Notes: generated by a model from the letters alone, not told the origin. A stretch of DNA of 64,000 bases from Sphingopyxis witflariensis (GCF_002205635.1 NZ_NISJ01000002.1:248001-312000), one strand, 5' to 3'; shown: positions 51,750-60,382, numbered from the stretch's first letter. Numbers and translations: made by a program.

Positions 51750-52883
51750 ATGATCCACGGCGATGTCCTGCGCCGGTTCTACGATGACCTTCTGAGCGAC
51801 GTCGCCCGGAAGATCCAGATCAGCCCGACCGCTTACAAGGAGGCGGTCCGACACTTCGACGTCGTCGCCGCCTACATTCATGAGGAGCTGAGTGGCCTCG
51901 CCCATCTAGATCCTGTGATCTACCCGCAGGGCTCCTTCCGCATGGCGTCGACGATCTCGGCGTATGACGATCGTGAGGACTACGACATCGATCTGTTGCT
52001 CGAGCTGCACATAAACCAGTTCGCATCTCCCGAGGCGGTTCTCGAGACAGTCGCCAAGGCCCTGAGGAAGGGTCAGGGGCGGCTGCAGTTCCAGAGCCTC
52101 GAGGTCAAGAAGCGCTGCGTTACGCTTTGGTATGCGAACATGCACCTGGACGTGACCCCGGCCGTGCTTATTCCGGGTCGGCAGGCGCGCGTGATCGGCA
52201 TTTTCGACACCCATCCCGATCGCCCCGATCACGCGCTGGCTAACCCGGAGGGCTTCGCACAGTGGTTTGATAAGATGGTCCGGCCGCAGGTCGTCATGGA
52301 CACGCGCGAGGTGCAGGCTTCAACGGTCCCCGTTCCGCAGCAGAAGCCAGCCGAACTTAAGACCACCCGGTTGCTGACCGTGCAGCTACTCAAGCGGTTC
52401 CGCGACATCCGATGCGATGCACGTGACTATGATCGGATGCCGTCGGTTCTGCTTTCAAAGATCGCGGCCGAGGCGCCGCAGGGGCATGGATTGCTAGCCG
52501 ATCTGCGGGCGGCGGCCAGCTACATGGCGCCAATCGTCGCCCGTTCACTCGACGTTCCGAACCCGGCCTGCCCCGAGGATCTGCTGTCCGATCGTTGGCC
52601 GAAGAAGGTTAGTTCGCAGCTAATGCTCTACGAGGATCTGAACGACCTCGTCTCGAAGTTAGACGAGCTGCTCCAGGAAGGGACGCAGGTCGAGAAGAAG
52701 CAGATCATCCGGAGCCTGTTCGGCGAAAACGCCGCCGCCGAAGGCTACAGGCGCGCCGGTGAGCGGGCCTCCGCCAAGAGCCGAGAGGGCACCTTCGCGA
52801 TTGCCGCCGGTGGGGGTGTCGCAGGCACCTCAGCGTCTGCCAAACAGGTGGTCGCTCCCACGCACCGGTTCTATGGCGACTAG
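51750..52883 (+). CDS. CD-NTase (cGAS/DncV-like cyclic nucleotide synthase)
   Basis: 377 residues. Nucleotidyltransferase core with QGSF (G61, S62), the metal-binding YDIDLLLEL (D79, D81) and the third Asp in MHLDVTPAV (D134). It makes a cyclic di- or trinucleotide on phage infection; which one cannot be read here. The C-terminal tail ends KQVVAPTHRFYGD, the kind of end that CBASS E1/E2 proteins attach to a target or act upon. Located between capV and the E2-like gene. Confidence 0.92.
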   Translation: MIHGDVLRRFYDDLLSDVARKIQISPTAYKEAVRHFDVVAAYIHEELSGLAHLDPVIYPQGSFRMASTISAYDDREDYDIDLLLELHINQFASPEAVLETVAKALRKGQGRLQFQSLEVKKRCVTLWYANMHLDVTPAVLIPGRQARVIGIFDTHPDRPDHALANPEGFAQWFDKMVRPQVVMDTREVQASTVPVPQQKPAELKTTRLLTVQLLKRFRDIRCDARDYDRMPSVLLSKIAAEAPQGHGLLADLRAAASYMAPIVARSLDVPNPACPEDLLSDRWPKKVSSQLMLYEDLNDLVSKLDELLQEGTQVEKKQIIRSLFGENAAAEGYRRAGERASAKSREGTFAIAAGGGVAGTSASAKQVVAPTHRFYGD

Positions 52884-52885
52884 CA

Positions 52886-53527
52886 GTGATCGCTGATCCC
52901 GGCCTGCGTGAATGGTCGCGACCGATCCATGCCGCCGGAATGGATGGCCGCACCTACCGCACCGGCTTTGCGGACACGGTGGTCGCCATGGAGGATGAGG
53001 GCATCCGTCGCGACTTCCCTAGCTTCAGGCGTCTGCCGGCGCTGCACGGCTGCGGGGTGTGGCTGGGCCAACTCCGGCCGATTGCGAAAACATACGACAT
53101 CCGCGTGGACATGGCCGCGAGATGCGCTGATTCGAAGCTATCCTATCCATGGCGCGCAGCATCGGTGCGTGTGCTGGACGGCGCAGTCAGGCCGACCTCC
53201 GACGGGTTTCCGGTGCCCCATCTCTACGGCGCATGGGACGATCCGCGTGGCGCGGAACTCTGTCTATACTATCCGCCAGACGAGACTATGCTCCTCGGGC
53301 AGCAGGTCGCCCAGCAGCTTCTGCCCTGGGCCTTTGAATGGTTGCACTACTACGAGATTTGGCTGGTGACAGGGGTTTGGTCCGGTCCTGAGGCGCCGCA
53401 CAAGGTAGGTGAGCCGCCAGTAACCAATGGAACCGGCGGTGAAACCCGGCCCGCTAGCGTGTTGAGACCGATCCACGCGCCGCTGATGGGGAGCATGGGC
53501 TATCTGCTTGCCCAAGTTGCCAAATGA
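52886..53527 (+). CDS. Stand-alone E2-like CBASS protein (type II-short)
   Basis: 213 residues, GTG start 2 bp after the synthase stop. E2-like signature: PHLYGAWDDPRGAELCLYYPPDET with His112 and the probable catalytic Cys126, then LLPWAFEWLHYYEIWLVTG and W-x-G-x-E-x-PH. No E1 or JAB gene follows, which places the system in the short version of type II CBASS. There the E2 forms a thioester with, and primes, the synthase. The N-terminal 40 residues are variable; the next gene is the island border. Confidence 0.82.
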   Translation: MIADPGLREWSRPIHAAGMDGRTYRTGFADTVVAMEDEGIRRDFPSFRRLPALHGCGVWLGQLRPIAKTYDIRVDMAARCADSKLSYPWRAASVRVLDGAVRPTSDGFPVPHLYGAWDDPRGAELCLYYPPDETMLLGQQVAQQLLPWAFEWLHYYEIWLVTGVWSGPEAPHKVGEPPVTNGTGGETRPASVLRPIHAPLMGSMGYLLAQVAK

Positions 53528-53580
53528 CCATAATTCGGCGCTAGAGCATCATTGCAGGGCCACTTCAAACTTGATACAGA

Positions 53581-53592
53581 GGTGGCACAAAG
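53581..53592 (+). repeat. GGTGGCACAAAG, right copy
   Basis: Second copy of the 12-mer at 36091-36102, also preceded by TGATACA, and followed by a partial copy GGTGGCA at 53602. 61 bp before the right attachment core. Probable integrase arm site. Confidence 0.55.
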
Positions 53593-53652
53593 GGCCAAAT
53601 TGGTGGCATGCTAAGGTATTGAAAGAGCGCGCGTTGCGCGGATTTAGTCCCC

Positions 53653-53669
53653 TCCCGTAGGGGTCACCA
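53653..53669 (+). repeat. attR of island 1
   Basis: TCCCGTAGGGGTCACCA, identical to the tRNA-Glu(TTC) 3' end at 35999-36015, preceded by CCCC and without a tRNA body. Marks the right border of island 1. Confidence 0.8.
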
Positions 53670-53720
53670 TCGGTGGAGCAGGCGGTCGGCCTGCCCATCC
53701 CGCAAAACTCCGACCTTCAA

Positions 53721-53795
53721 GGCCCCTTCGTCTAGCGGTTAGGACGCGGCCCTCTCACGGCTGAAACACGGGTTCGATTCCCGTAGGGGTCACCA
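53721..53795 (+). tRNA. tRNA-Glu (anticodon CTC)
   Basis: 75 bp, CCA encoded. Acceptor GGCCCCT / AGGGGTC, anticodon arm CGGCC CTCTCAC GGCTG giving CTC, T arm ACGGG TTCGATT CCCGT. It shares its last 17 bases with the tRNA-Glu(TTC) gene. Target of the second island, whose integrase starts 163 bp downstream. Confidence 0.97.
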
Positions 53796-53958
53796 ACTCT
53801 CTTTCCCAGAGGGTTCCAGAATGTGCCATAACTGGCTGATTTCTGCGGTTTTTTGTGGTATAGGTATCCCATATGGAGCGGCTTCGTGCCACCGGATACC
53901 ACCATCTTGATGGTATATTTGATGGTAGCGCGGTCCTCCCCTTGCCGGAGATACCATC

Positions 53959-55191
53959 ATGGCGCTTACCGCTGTTGCTATAAAAAACGCAAAGGGCCGC
54001 GAAAAACCCTACAAAATTACCGATTCGGAGGGGCTGTTCCTCTATGTGACACCAAATGGTGGGCGCTACTGGCGCATGAACTACCGCCACCTGAGCAAGC
54101 AGAAGACGCTGGCGTTCGGCGTCTATCCGGATACCGGCCTGGCCGAAGCGCGCGAGCAGCGCGACGCGGCGCGGAAGATTCTGGCGCGCGGCCACGATCC
54201 GGCGGAGCAGATCAAGCTCGAAAAGGTCGCAGCGACCGTCGCTGCGTCCAACAGCTTCAAGGCGGTGGCCGACGAATGGCTGGTGAAGGTCGAGCGCGAA
54301 GGTCGCTCTGCCGTCACCATGAAGAAACTGCGGTGGCTGCTGGACTTCATCAACGAGTCGATCGGCAAGCGCCCCATCGCTTCGATCTCCGCGCAGGAGC
54401 TATTGGTCATGCTCCGCAAAATGGAGAGCAAAGGCCGCTACGAGACGGCGAAGCGGCTTCGCAGCACATGCAGCCAGATATTCCGCTATGCCATCGCCAC
54501 GGCCCGCGCAGAGCGCGACGTCGCCAGCGATCTGCGTGGTGCGCTCATCGCCCCCCAGCCCGTCCACCGCGCGGCGATCACCAGCGCCAATGGCGCGGGC
54601 GGACTGCTCCGCGCCATCGAGGCGTTCGAGGGTCATTCCAACACCAAGGCGGCGCTGCGGCTCCTACCTCATGTGTTTGTCCGTCCCGGCGAGCTGCGCT
54701 TTGCCGAATGGGCCGACTTCGATTTTGGCAAAGCGCTCTGGGTCATCCCTAAGCATAAAACCAAGATGCGCCGCATCCACAGCATTCCCCTCTCGCGACA
54801 GGCGCTGGCGATCCTCGAAACAATCGAACATGACGCGGACTACAGCAGCTATCTGTTCCCATCGCTAAGGTCGGTCGATCGACCCATGTCGGAGAACACC
54901 ATCAATGCGGCATTACGCCGCATGGGCTTTGCCCAGGATGAGATGACCGGCCATGGCTTCCGCGCGATGGCGGCAACGCTACTCAACGAAATGCGCTTGT
55001 GGCATCCGGACGCGATCGAGCGGCAGCTTGCCCACCAGGACAACAACGCCGTGCGCCGTGCCTACGCGCGCGGCGAATATTGGGATGAGCGCGTCCGTAT
55101 GATGCAGTACTGGTCCGATCATCTCGATTTCCTGCGCGACGGCGCGAAGGTCATCGAGGGCACGTTCCGCAATGCGAAGGCCGAGGAGTAG
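53959..55191 (+). CDS. Tyrosine recombinase (P4-type integrase) of island 2
   Basis: 410 residues. N-terminal DUF4102 arm-binding domain (KITDSEGLFLYVTPNGGRYW, AFGVYPDTGLAEAREQRDAA), core-binding domain (about 95-190), catalytic domain with Arg in HVFVRPGELRFAEW, HxxR in TGHGFRAMA, His in QLAHQD and Tyr in YARGEYWDERV. It is unrelated in the N-terminus to the island 1 integrase though both use tRNA-Glu ends. Intact. Confidence 0.95.
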   Translation: MALTAVAIKNAKGREKPYKITDSEGLFLYVTPNGGRYWRMNYRHLSKQKTLAFGVYPDTGLAEAREQRDAARKILARGHDPAEQIKLEKVAATVAASNSFKAVADEWLVKVEREGRSAVTMKKLRWLLDFINESIGKRPIASISAQELLVMLRKMESKGRYETAKRLRSTCSQIFRYAIATARAERDVASDLRGALIAPQPVHRAAITSANGAGGLLRAIEAFEGHSNTKAALRLLPHVFVRPGELRFAEWADFDFGKALWVIPKHKTKMRRIHSIPLSRQALAILETIEHDADYSSYLFPSLRSVDRPMSENTINAALRRMGFAQDEMTGHGFRAMAATLLNEMRLWHPDAIERQLAHQDNNAVRRAYARGEYWDERVRMMQYWSDHLDFLRDGAKVIEGTFRNAKAEE

Positions 55192-55203
55192 CCCGGCCTT
55201 GCG

Positions 55204-55407
55204 TCATTCGGCGCGATCTTCGCGGTAACGCCTCGGATCGGCGATCCATCGGTTGATGGCAGACTCATACCAGCCGGCGCCGTGGAGGCTGATCGGAACC
55301 TGCCCTGGAAAGGTGCCTTCCGCGATCTTTCGATACATCGTCGAACGAGAAAGCCCGGTGCGGTCGAGGACGGTTTTAAGGCGAATAATCCGTTCGGGAT
55401 TGGACAT
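55204..55407 (-). CDS. AlpA-family regulator
   Basis: 67 residues. Winged helix-turn-helix of the AlpA type: RIIRLKTVLDRTGLSRSTMYRKIAEGTFPGQVPI in part, then GWYESAINRWIAD. AlpA proteins activate excision of P4-like elements. Convergent with the integrase, 12 bp apart. Confidence 0.92.
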   Translation of the reverse strand: MSNPERIIRLKTVLDRTGLSRSTMYRKIAEGTFPGQVPISLHGAGWYESAINRWIADPRRYREDRAE

Positions 55408-55817
55408 CGGGATCCTTTCAAAAACTAGCGTTGAACGATGCCCCGAGGTGCAGATTTGGCGATCTTTATGCGCGGCACAACTGTCGCTTCACTGTCTCTT
55501 CGCTACCGCGGCGGACTCTGTCGGGTCCTGTCGTCCCCTGTCGTTTGCTGGCGTCCCGTGGCGTGGCTGATCTTTTTTTCCCATGCCGTCCCAATCTAGG
55601 CGAATGACGTCCAATGATGAGGTTGTGAGCGCTCGGATCGCGCAAATCGGTGCGTAAGGTGATTCGGAGGGCCTCCCGCCTGCGGCGGCCGCGCTCTATT
55701 CCGCTGCGCTCCACCGAGCCGCCGCTGCGCGACGCCTCGCCGGGTCACGCCAGCGCGAAATTGCCGGGAATTCTGTCCTTGCCAAAGTGGGCGAACTTCC
55801 CGAAGATTCTCGGACAC
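55408..55817. other. Intergenic region with short CTGTCG repeats
   Basis: 410 bp. Direct repeats of a CTGTCG core (CTCTGTCGGG, TCCTGTCGTC, CCCTGTCGTT, with GGCGTCCCGTGG after) lie at about 55525-55565 upstream of the AlpA-like gene and may be its operators. The frame extending the next gene upstream to 55650 is Arg/Ser-rich and not convincing. No RNA gene seen. Confidence 0.5.
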
Positions 55818-56738
55818 ATGCGCACCGACATCGATCATCTTCCAGCCGCGAAGCAGCGCGAGCTTGAGCGCATCGTCGAGATATTGTTCGACGAGTTCGG
55901 CCAGGCCACCGAAAATGCGACCGGGCGCCGCAAGGGCGCCCGGATCTTGAAGATCGTCCTTTTCGGATCGCATGCGCGCGGCGATTGGGTCGATTCGCCG
56001 CTCTCGGCGAACCAGTATAAATCCGACTATGACATTCTCGTCATCGTCAGCCAGAAGGAGCTGACCGACCGCGCCGCCTATTGGGCGAAAGCCGAAGAGC
56101 GACTGATCCGCGCCTATACGATCGAAAAGACGCTCCGCACTCCGGTCAACTTCATCGTGCATTCACTGCACGAGGTGAACGATGGGCTCGCGCATGGCCG
56201 CGTCTTTTTCATGGAAGTCGCCAAGGATGGCATAGCGCTCTATGAGGCAGACAGCCGGGAATTGGCAACGCCGAAGCCGAAAACTGCCGCGCAGGCACTT
56301 GCTACAGCGCGAGAATATTTCGAGGATCACTATCCGGGCGCGGTTGTTTGGCTCAATACATCTCGGGATTTGGCGAGGCAGAAGCGTCCCAAAGAGGCGG
56401 CTTTCCTGCTCCATCAGGCCACAGAGCGCCTGTACGCCGGCCTCCTGCTCACTTTGACCTACTACACGCCCTACAATCACAATATCGCATTTTTGCGCTC
56501 GCTCGCAGAGGGGCTAGATCGACGTCTCCATGGCATCTGGCCTGAGTCAAATCGTAGCGAGCGCGCGATGTTCCAGAAGTTGAAGGAAGCCTACACCAAA
56601 GCCCGCTACTCAAAGCATTACAAGATCAGCGAGGACGAGCTGACTTGGCTCGGCGCACGCGTCGAGGAGCTCGGTCGCGTTATCCATCAGGTCTGCATCG
56701 ACAAGATCGATGAACTTGAAAAAGCAGCGCGTGGATAG
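55818..56738 (+). CDS. Nucleotidyltransferase-HEPN fusion protein
   Basis: 306 residues. The N-terminal MNT domain has IVLFGSHARGDWVDS (G50, S51) and YDILVIVS (D70, D72 with the preceding residue), with a longer insert between them than usual. The C-terminal HEPN domain (about 160-295) has the RYSKHY motif (R263, H267). In MNT-HEPN toxin-antitoxin pairs the MNT part adenylylates the HEPN RNase; here both are in one chain. Start ATG 55818 chosen by homology of the MNT start. 36 bp before the next HEPN gene, likely one operon. Confidence 0.85.
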   Translation: MRTDIDHLPAAKQRELERIVEILFDEFGQATENATGRRKGARILKIVLFGSHARGDWVDSPLSANQYKSDYDILVIVSQKELTDRAAYWAKAEERLIRAYTIEKTLRTPVNFIVHSLHEVNDGLAHGRVFFMEVAKDGIALYEADSRELATPKPKTAAQALATAREYFEDHYPGAVVWLNTSRDLARQKRPKEAAFLLHQATERLYAGLLLTLTYYTPYNHNIAFLRSLAEGLDRRLHGIWPESNRSERAMFQKLKEAYTKARYSKHYKISEDELTWLGARVEELGRVIHQVCIDKIDELEKAARG

Positions 56739-56774
56739 GTGACTTTTTCTGCGGCACGCTGCTATGGGTAGGCG

Positions 56775-58049
56775 ATGCCGATAAATCGTAATGATAAGGT
56801 CGTATCGAACGAACAGCTACAGGCATTCTTCGATGACTTTGAAAGCAGTTCAACTGTTTTAGAGGGTGGCGGCCTCAGTTTTCCAAGCCTTCAAGCAAAC
56901 GGTTATTGGAACGAAATTCTCCCGGATGCCTTTATCGTCAAGCCAGCACTACGACGTTCCGCCGCCATTAGGCTTTTCCGCAGGGCTCTTTACCAATCCC
57001 GTCGGGACGGGCCGCTGACAGCGGAATCCATTCGCAAACGAGCAGATGAAATTCACCGCAGTGACCGAGCAGTCCGCCTGAAAAACTTTACCCTCTGGAC
57101 GAAGATCAGAGTCACGGGGATGGATGACGCTCAGAATCTCAAGTTCAAGTGGGGCGATGTCTCAATCCGTATTACGGCGCAGTTGCCAAAATGGCTTCGA
57201 CTTGATCCATTCCAACATGCCAGCATCGGCCCAGTTGACCCAAGCGAACCCGCCCTTTCTGGATATGCCATTCTAAGCTGTCGGGAACGATTAGAAGAGG
57301 ATGCGGTAGATAGGATGTTAGATGCATTTCAATTATTGATGGCGCTGATGAATATCTATGAAACCCGAGGAAATTGGACAATTATGTCGGGCAACAATTG
57401 GACGGCGGGGCAGCTCCGCATGGGGCCTTTTCAGTTCGTATTCCAAGAGCGAAAATCTCTTGGCAAGAATCGAATTTGGTATGATCCAAATTACAGTGAA
57501 AGAGCATGGAACGAACATCTGCCGGATTTTAGCAAATATCTTGAGGTCGCTCCCTTCACAAGGCAGGCGCTTGCTGCTCTAACAAATCATCCGCTCAAAA
57601 GAGTGCTGGTGTCCGCTCTTCAGCTTGTACAGGACGCTTTTGAGGCACGCGATGGCAATCACCGATTGCTACGATTTTGGACCGCGCTCGAGAAGCTATA
57701 CGTCGAAGACTGGGCTCCTGACCGTTCAAATCAGAAGGTGATTGATCGAGCAACATTCGCGGACGACGAGCACCTGCTCACGAGATGGCAGCTAAGCCAC
57801 GTTGCGCGTCTACGAAATGAGCATGTTCATGCGCGCGGACACGAAGATGCATTCATGCAACAGGCCCAGATGCTTCGCGCTCTCCTCACCCGACATCTCC
57901 TGCATTGGATTTTTCATGGTCGCGACTTCGACAAACATGAAGCTCTGTTGGCCTATGTCGATTTGCCTCGGGACGACAATGCCTTGAAGGCGATGAGGAA
58001 GATCATAAATCGGCGCCTCAACCTGAACAGGCGCCAGCGAGAGAGCTGA
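56775..58049 (+). CDS. HEPN-domain protein, Apea-like
   Basis: 424 residues. The C-terminal quarter (about 300-385) reads FWTALEKLYVE ... RLRNEHVHARG ... HLLHWIFHG, the pattern of Apea-like HEPN domains with the putative RNase motif R-N-x3-H (R-N-E-H-V-H). The first 290 residues are of unknown fold and may bind a partner or sense infection. It lies directly after the nucleotidyltransferase-HEPN gene. A defence or toxin role is inferred from the HEPN motif and its neighbour. Confidence 0.7.
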   Translation: MPINRNDKVVSNEQLQAFFDDFESSSTVLEGGGLSFPSLQANGYWNEILPDAFIVKPALRRSAAIRLFRRALYQSRRDGPLTAESIRKRADEIHRSDRAVRLKNFTLWTKIRVTGMDDAQNLKFKWGDVSIRITAQLPKWLRLDPFQHASIGPVDPSEPALSGYAILSCRERLEEDAVDRMLDAFQLLMALMNIYETRGNWTIMSGNNWTAGQLRMGPFQFVFQERKSLGKNRIWYDPNYSERAWNEHLPDFSKYLEVAPFTRQALAALTNHPLKRVLVSALQLVQDAFEARDGNHRLLRFWTALEKLYVEDWAPDRSNQKVIDRATFADDEHLLTRWQLSHVARLRNEHVHARGHEDAFMQQAQMLRALLTRHLLHWIFHGRDFDKHEALLAYVDLPRDDNALKAMRKIINRRLNLNRRQRES

Positions 58050-58295
58050 CGCCCGTTGGACGGCATAGAGCAGCAGATTTGCGCTCACAACTTACCTTGC
58101 AGAATTCCCCGATTCTGGCATGATTCCGCCTACGGGATGGAGTAACTGGCGGTCATCCCGAGGATAACCCTGCCAGGCATCATCCAGGTTCGGCCATCAC
58201 GGTCGGGCAGTTGCTGATCGCCACAATAGCGGCCCAGCAGACATCGCTTGCACATCCGCGCGCCAACGCGCGGACCGCCGCTGTGCGAGCTGCAA

Positions 58296-58788
58296 ATGAT
58301 TACCCCAAATTTGAACGACGTTTACGCGCGCGAAGTCGTGATGGCGCGCGTCGGCCATCTCATCCGTCGCAAGCAGCGCGAGATCGAACGGATCACGCGT
58401 ATCCTGCGGCTTCTTCGATCCATCTCCCTTGCAAGCACCCGAGCCGGGTCAGATCAAACGCATCATTCTGATCGGCCCCTATGCGCGGAGGAATTGGTAC
58501 GAAGACAAGTACACGATCGACTTTTCCGATTACGAGTTTTGGATCGTCGTCAATCATCCACTGTTCACCGACGAACGGTGCTGGCTGCGCGCCCGCGACG
58601 TCATCCGCAGCGAGCTTGGCAAACGCTGCGCAGTCGATCTCGGCATCTACGCCAAGTCCGACATCCGTGTCGCCAAGGCCGAGCGTGACACCTTCATCCT
58701 CGACCGGATCGAAGCAGGCATCACCCTCTATCGGTCGTCGCGCGATGCCCCTTTGGGTGATCACGACAGCCGGGGAATACGATCGTGA
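58296..58788 (+). pseudogene. Degenerate nucleotidyltransferase, frameshifted
   Basis: The first frame (ATG 58296) reads NDVYAREVVMARVGHLIRRK then QREIERITRIL. The second frame (about 58430 on) reads IKRIILIGPYARRNWYEDKYT ... SDYEFWIVVNHPLF ... DLGIYAKSDIRV. Together they match the MNT domain of the 55818 protein, with GS changed to GP and the D-x-D site changed to DYE. So a frameshift plus loss of catalytic residues; no HEPN part. The end overlaps the ECF sigma start (GTGA). Confidence 0.7.
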
Positions 58789-59297
58789 CCGCGCCCGGTT
58801 CGACCAGGGTCTCCTTCGACGCCTTCTACCGCGCCCAGCACGCGCGGGTGCTGGGCTATTTTCGGCGCAAGGCCGGGCGCGACGCCGCTCCCGATCTCGC
58901 ACAGGAGGTCTTCGCGCGGCTGCTGCGCAGCGGTGCCCTCGAACGCGCCGAATGTCCCGAGGCCTATCTGACCCGGATCGCGCGTAATCTGCTGATCGAC
59001 AACGCGCGGTGCAAGAGATCAAGGCCGACGGCGTTCTACTCTTTCGACGAGGAGCGCGACGCAGTGTCGTGCGCCGATCAGACATGGCGCATCGAAGCGG
59101 CGGACCTGTCCCACCTCTACCGGCGAACGGTGCGCGCCATGCCACCCAAAACCCGGCGCGTGTTCCTGATGCGCCGCGTGAGGCGCATGAGCTACAAAGA
59201 GATCGCCGCGTCGCTCGGCGTCAGTGTCGCGACCGTCGATTACCATATGGTGCAGGCGCTCGCACTGTGCCGTGCTGCAGTTGCAGCACAATGGTGA
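58785..59297 (+). CDS. ECF sigma factor, FecI-like (first of tandem pair)
   Basis: 170 residues, GTG start overlapping the upstream frame's stop. Region 2 (FDAFYRAQHARVLGYFRRKAGRDAAPDLAQEVFARLL in part, ECPEAYLTRIARNLLIDNAR) and region 4 (MPPKTRRVFLMRRVRRMSYKEIAASLGVSVATVDYHM in part) are complete. No anti-sigma gene is adjacent. The stop overlaps the second sigma gene (ATGGTGA). Target promoters unknown. Confidence 0.9.
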   Translation: MTAPGSTRVSFDAFYRAQHARVLGYFRRKAGRDAAPDLAQEVFARLLRSGALERAECPEAYLTRIARNLLIDNARCKRSRPTAFYSFDEERDAVSCADQTWRIEAADLSHLYRRTVRAMPPKTRRVFLMRRVRRMSYKEIAASLGVSVATVDYHMVQALALCRAAVAAQW

Positions 59298-59863
59298 CGG
59301 GGACATGCGCCGGGCACGAGCCCGACACCGGCGCCAGCGAATTTGAGAGCGGTCCGGTCTCGCGCGGTTCGATCACCGCCTTCGCGGCCTTCTATCGCGC
59401 CGAGCAGGGACGGTTGTTCCATTATTTTCGGAGGAAGGTCGGCCGCGAGGCCGCGCCCGATCTTGTGCAGGAAGCGTTCACGCGAATGTTCCGCAGCGGA
59501 GCCTATGGGAGAGTCGAGCATCCCCAAGCCTATCTGATGCGGACCGCCCATAATCTGCTCATCGAACGGGCGCGGAGATGGCACCGGAAAGAACGCATGC
59601 TATTTCCGCTCGATGAAGCGCGCGATGCTGCCGTGGTGCCAGACCAGGAACGCCAGTTTGAAGCGATGGAACTGCGGCGGGCGTTTCGCACGGCGCTGCT
59701 CGCCATGCCACGCCGGACCCGGCGCATCTTCCTGATGCACCGGCTGCGCGGTCTCACCTATGCACAAATCGCGGAGCAACTCGGGCTCAGCATCAAGGCT
59801 GTCGAAAAACATATCGGGCGCGCGTTGAAGCGATGCCGTAAAGTTGCCGCGCGATTTGCTTGA
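59291..59863 (+). CDS. ECF sigma factor, FecI-like (second of tandem pair)
   Basis: 190 residues from ATG 59291. Region 2 (FAAFYRAEQGRLFHYFRRKVGREAAPDLVQEAFTRMF in part, HPQAYLMRTAHNLLIERAR) and region 4 (MPRRTRRIFLMHRLRGLTYAQIAEQLGLSIKAVEKHIG in part) are close to those of the first factor, so the two are paralogues from a duplication. The extra N-terminal 30 residues are unlike the first. Followed by mucR. Confidence 0.9.
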   Translation: MVTGTCAGHEPDTGASEFESGPVSRGSITAFAAFYRAEQGRLFHYFRRKVGREAAPDLVQEAFTRMFRSGAYGRVEHPQAYLMRTAHNLLIERARRWHRKERMLFPLDEARDAAVVPDQERQFEAMELRRAFRTALLAMPRRTRRIFLMHRLRGLTYAQIAEQLGLSIKAVEKHIGRALKRCRKVAARFA

Positions 59864-59932
59864 TGCGCTCGCGACATCGGTGCATGTCGCGGACCGATAA
59901 TTGCCTTCCGCGCTGAAACAGCATCGACGGAG

Positions 59933-60379
59933 ATGAAAATGGAAGATCAGGAAACGCTTGTCACGCTGACGGCTGACATCGTCGCCGCGCATTTGAGCAA
60001 CAACAGCGTCGCCATATCGGATATTCCGCTCGTCATCCGATCGGTGCACGAGGCGCTTTCCGGGCTTAGCACGACGGCCGAGCCGGTGCCCGAACCTCAG
60101 CAGCCCGCCGTGTCGGTCCGCTCGTCGGTGAAGCCCGATTACATCGTCTGTCTCGAAGACGGCAAGAAGCTCAAGATGCTGCGCCGTCACCTGATGACAC
60201 ACTACGGCATGACGCCCGACGATTATCGCGCCAAGTGGAATTTGCCGAAGGATTATCCGATGGTGTCGCCGAACTATGCCGAGAAGCGCCGCGCACTTGC
60301 ATTGCAGATCGGGCTCGGCACCAAGGGGCGCGGCGGCGGTCGTAAGAAGACTGTCACGCGCCGCCCGACCGCGAAATAG
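59933..60379 (+). CDS. mucR: MucR/Ros-family zinc-finger regulator
   Basis: 148 residues. The zinc-finger block is DYIVCLEDGKKLKMLRRHLMTHYGMTPDDYRAKW, with Cys, Asp and two His, the standard MucR/Ros signature. The basic C-terminus (GTKGRGGGRKKTVTRR) helps DNA binding. Such regulators silence horizontally acquired or envelope genes; one encoded on an island may keep transfer genes quiet (inference). Confidence 0.92.
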   Translation: MKMEDQETLVTLTADIVAAHLSNNSVAISDIPLVIRSVHEALSGLSTTAEPVPEPQQPAVSVRSSVKPDYIVCLEDGKKLKMLRRHLMTHYGMTPDDYRAKWNLPKDYPMVSPNYAEKRRALALQIGLGTKGRGGGRKKTVTRRPTAK

Positions 60380-60382
60380 CTC

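Noticed and set aside
53649..53670. Plain rho-independent terminator after the CBASS operon
   Set aside because: The hairpin exists, but exact identity of 17 bases to the tRNA-Glu 3' end and the matching arm-like site make an attachment site the better reading; it could still end transcription.
35940..53795. The two tRNA-Glu genes as a duplication caused by island insertion
   Set aside because: They have different anticodons (TTC and CTC) and differ in the D and anticodon arms; they are separate isoacceptor genes sharing the 3' end.
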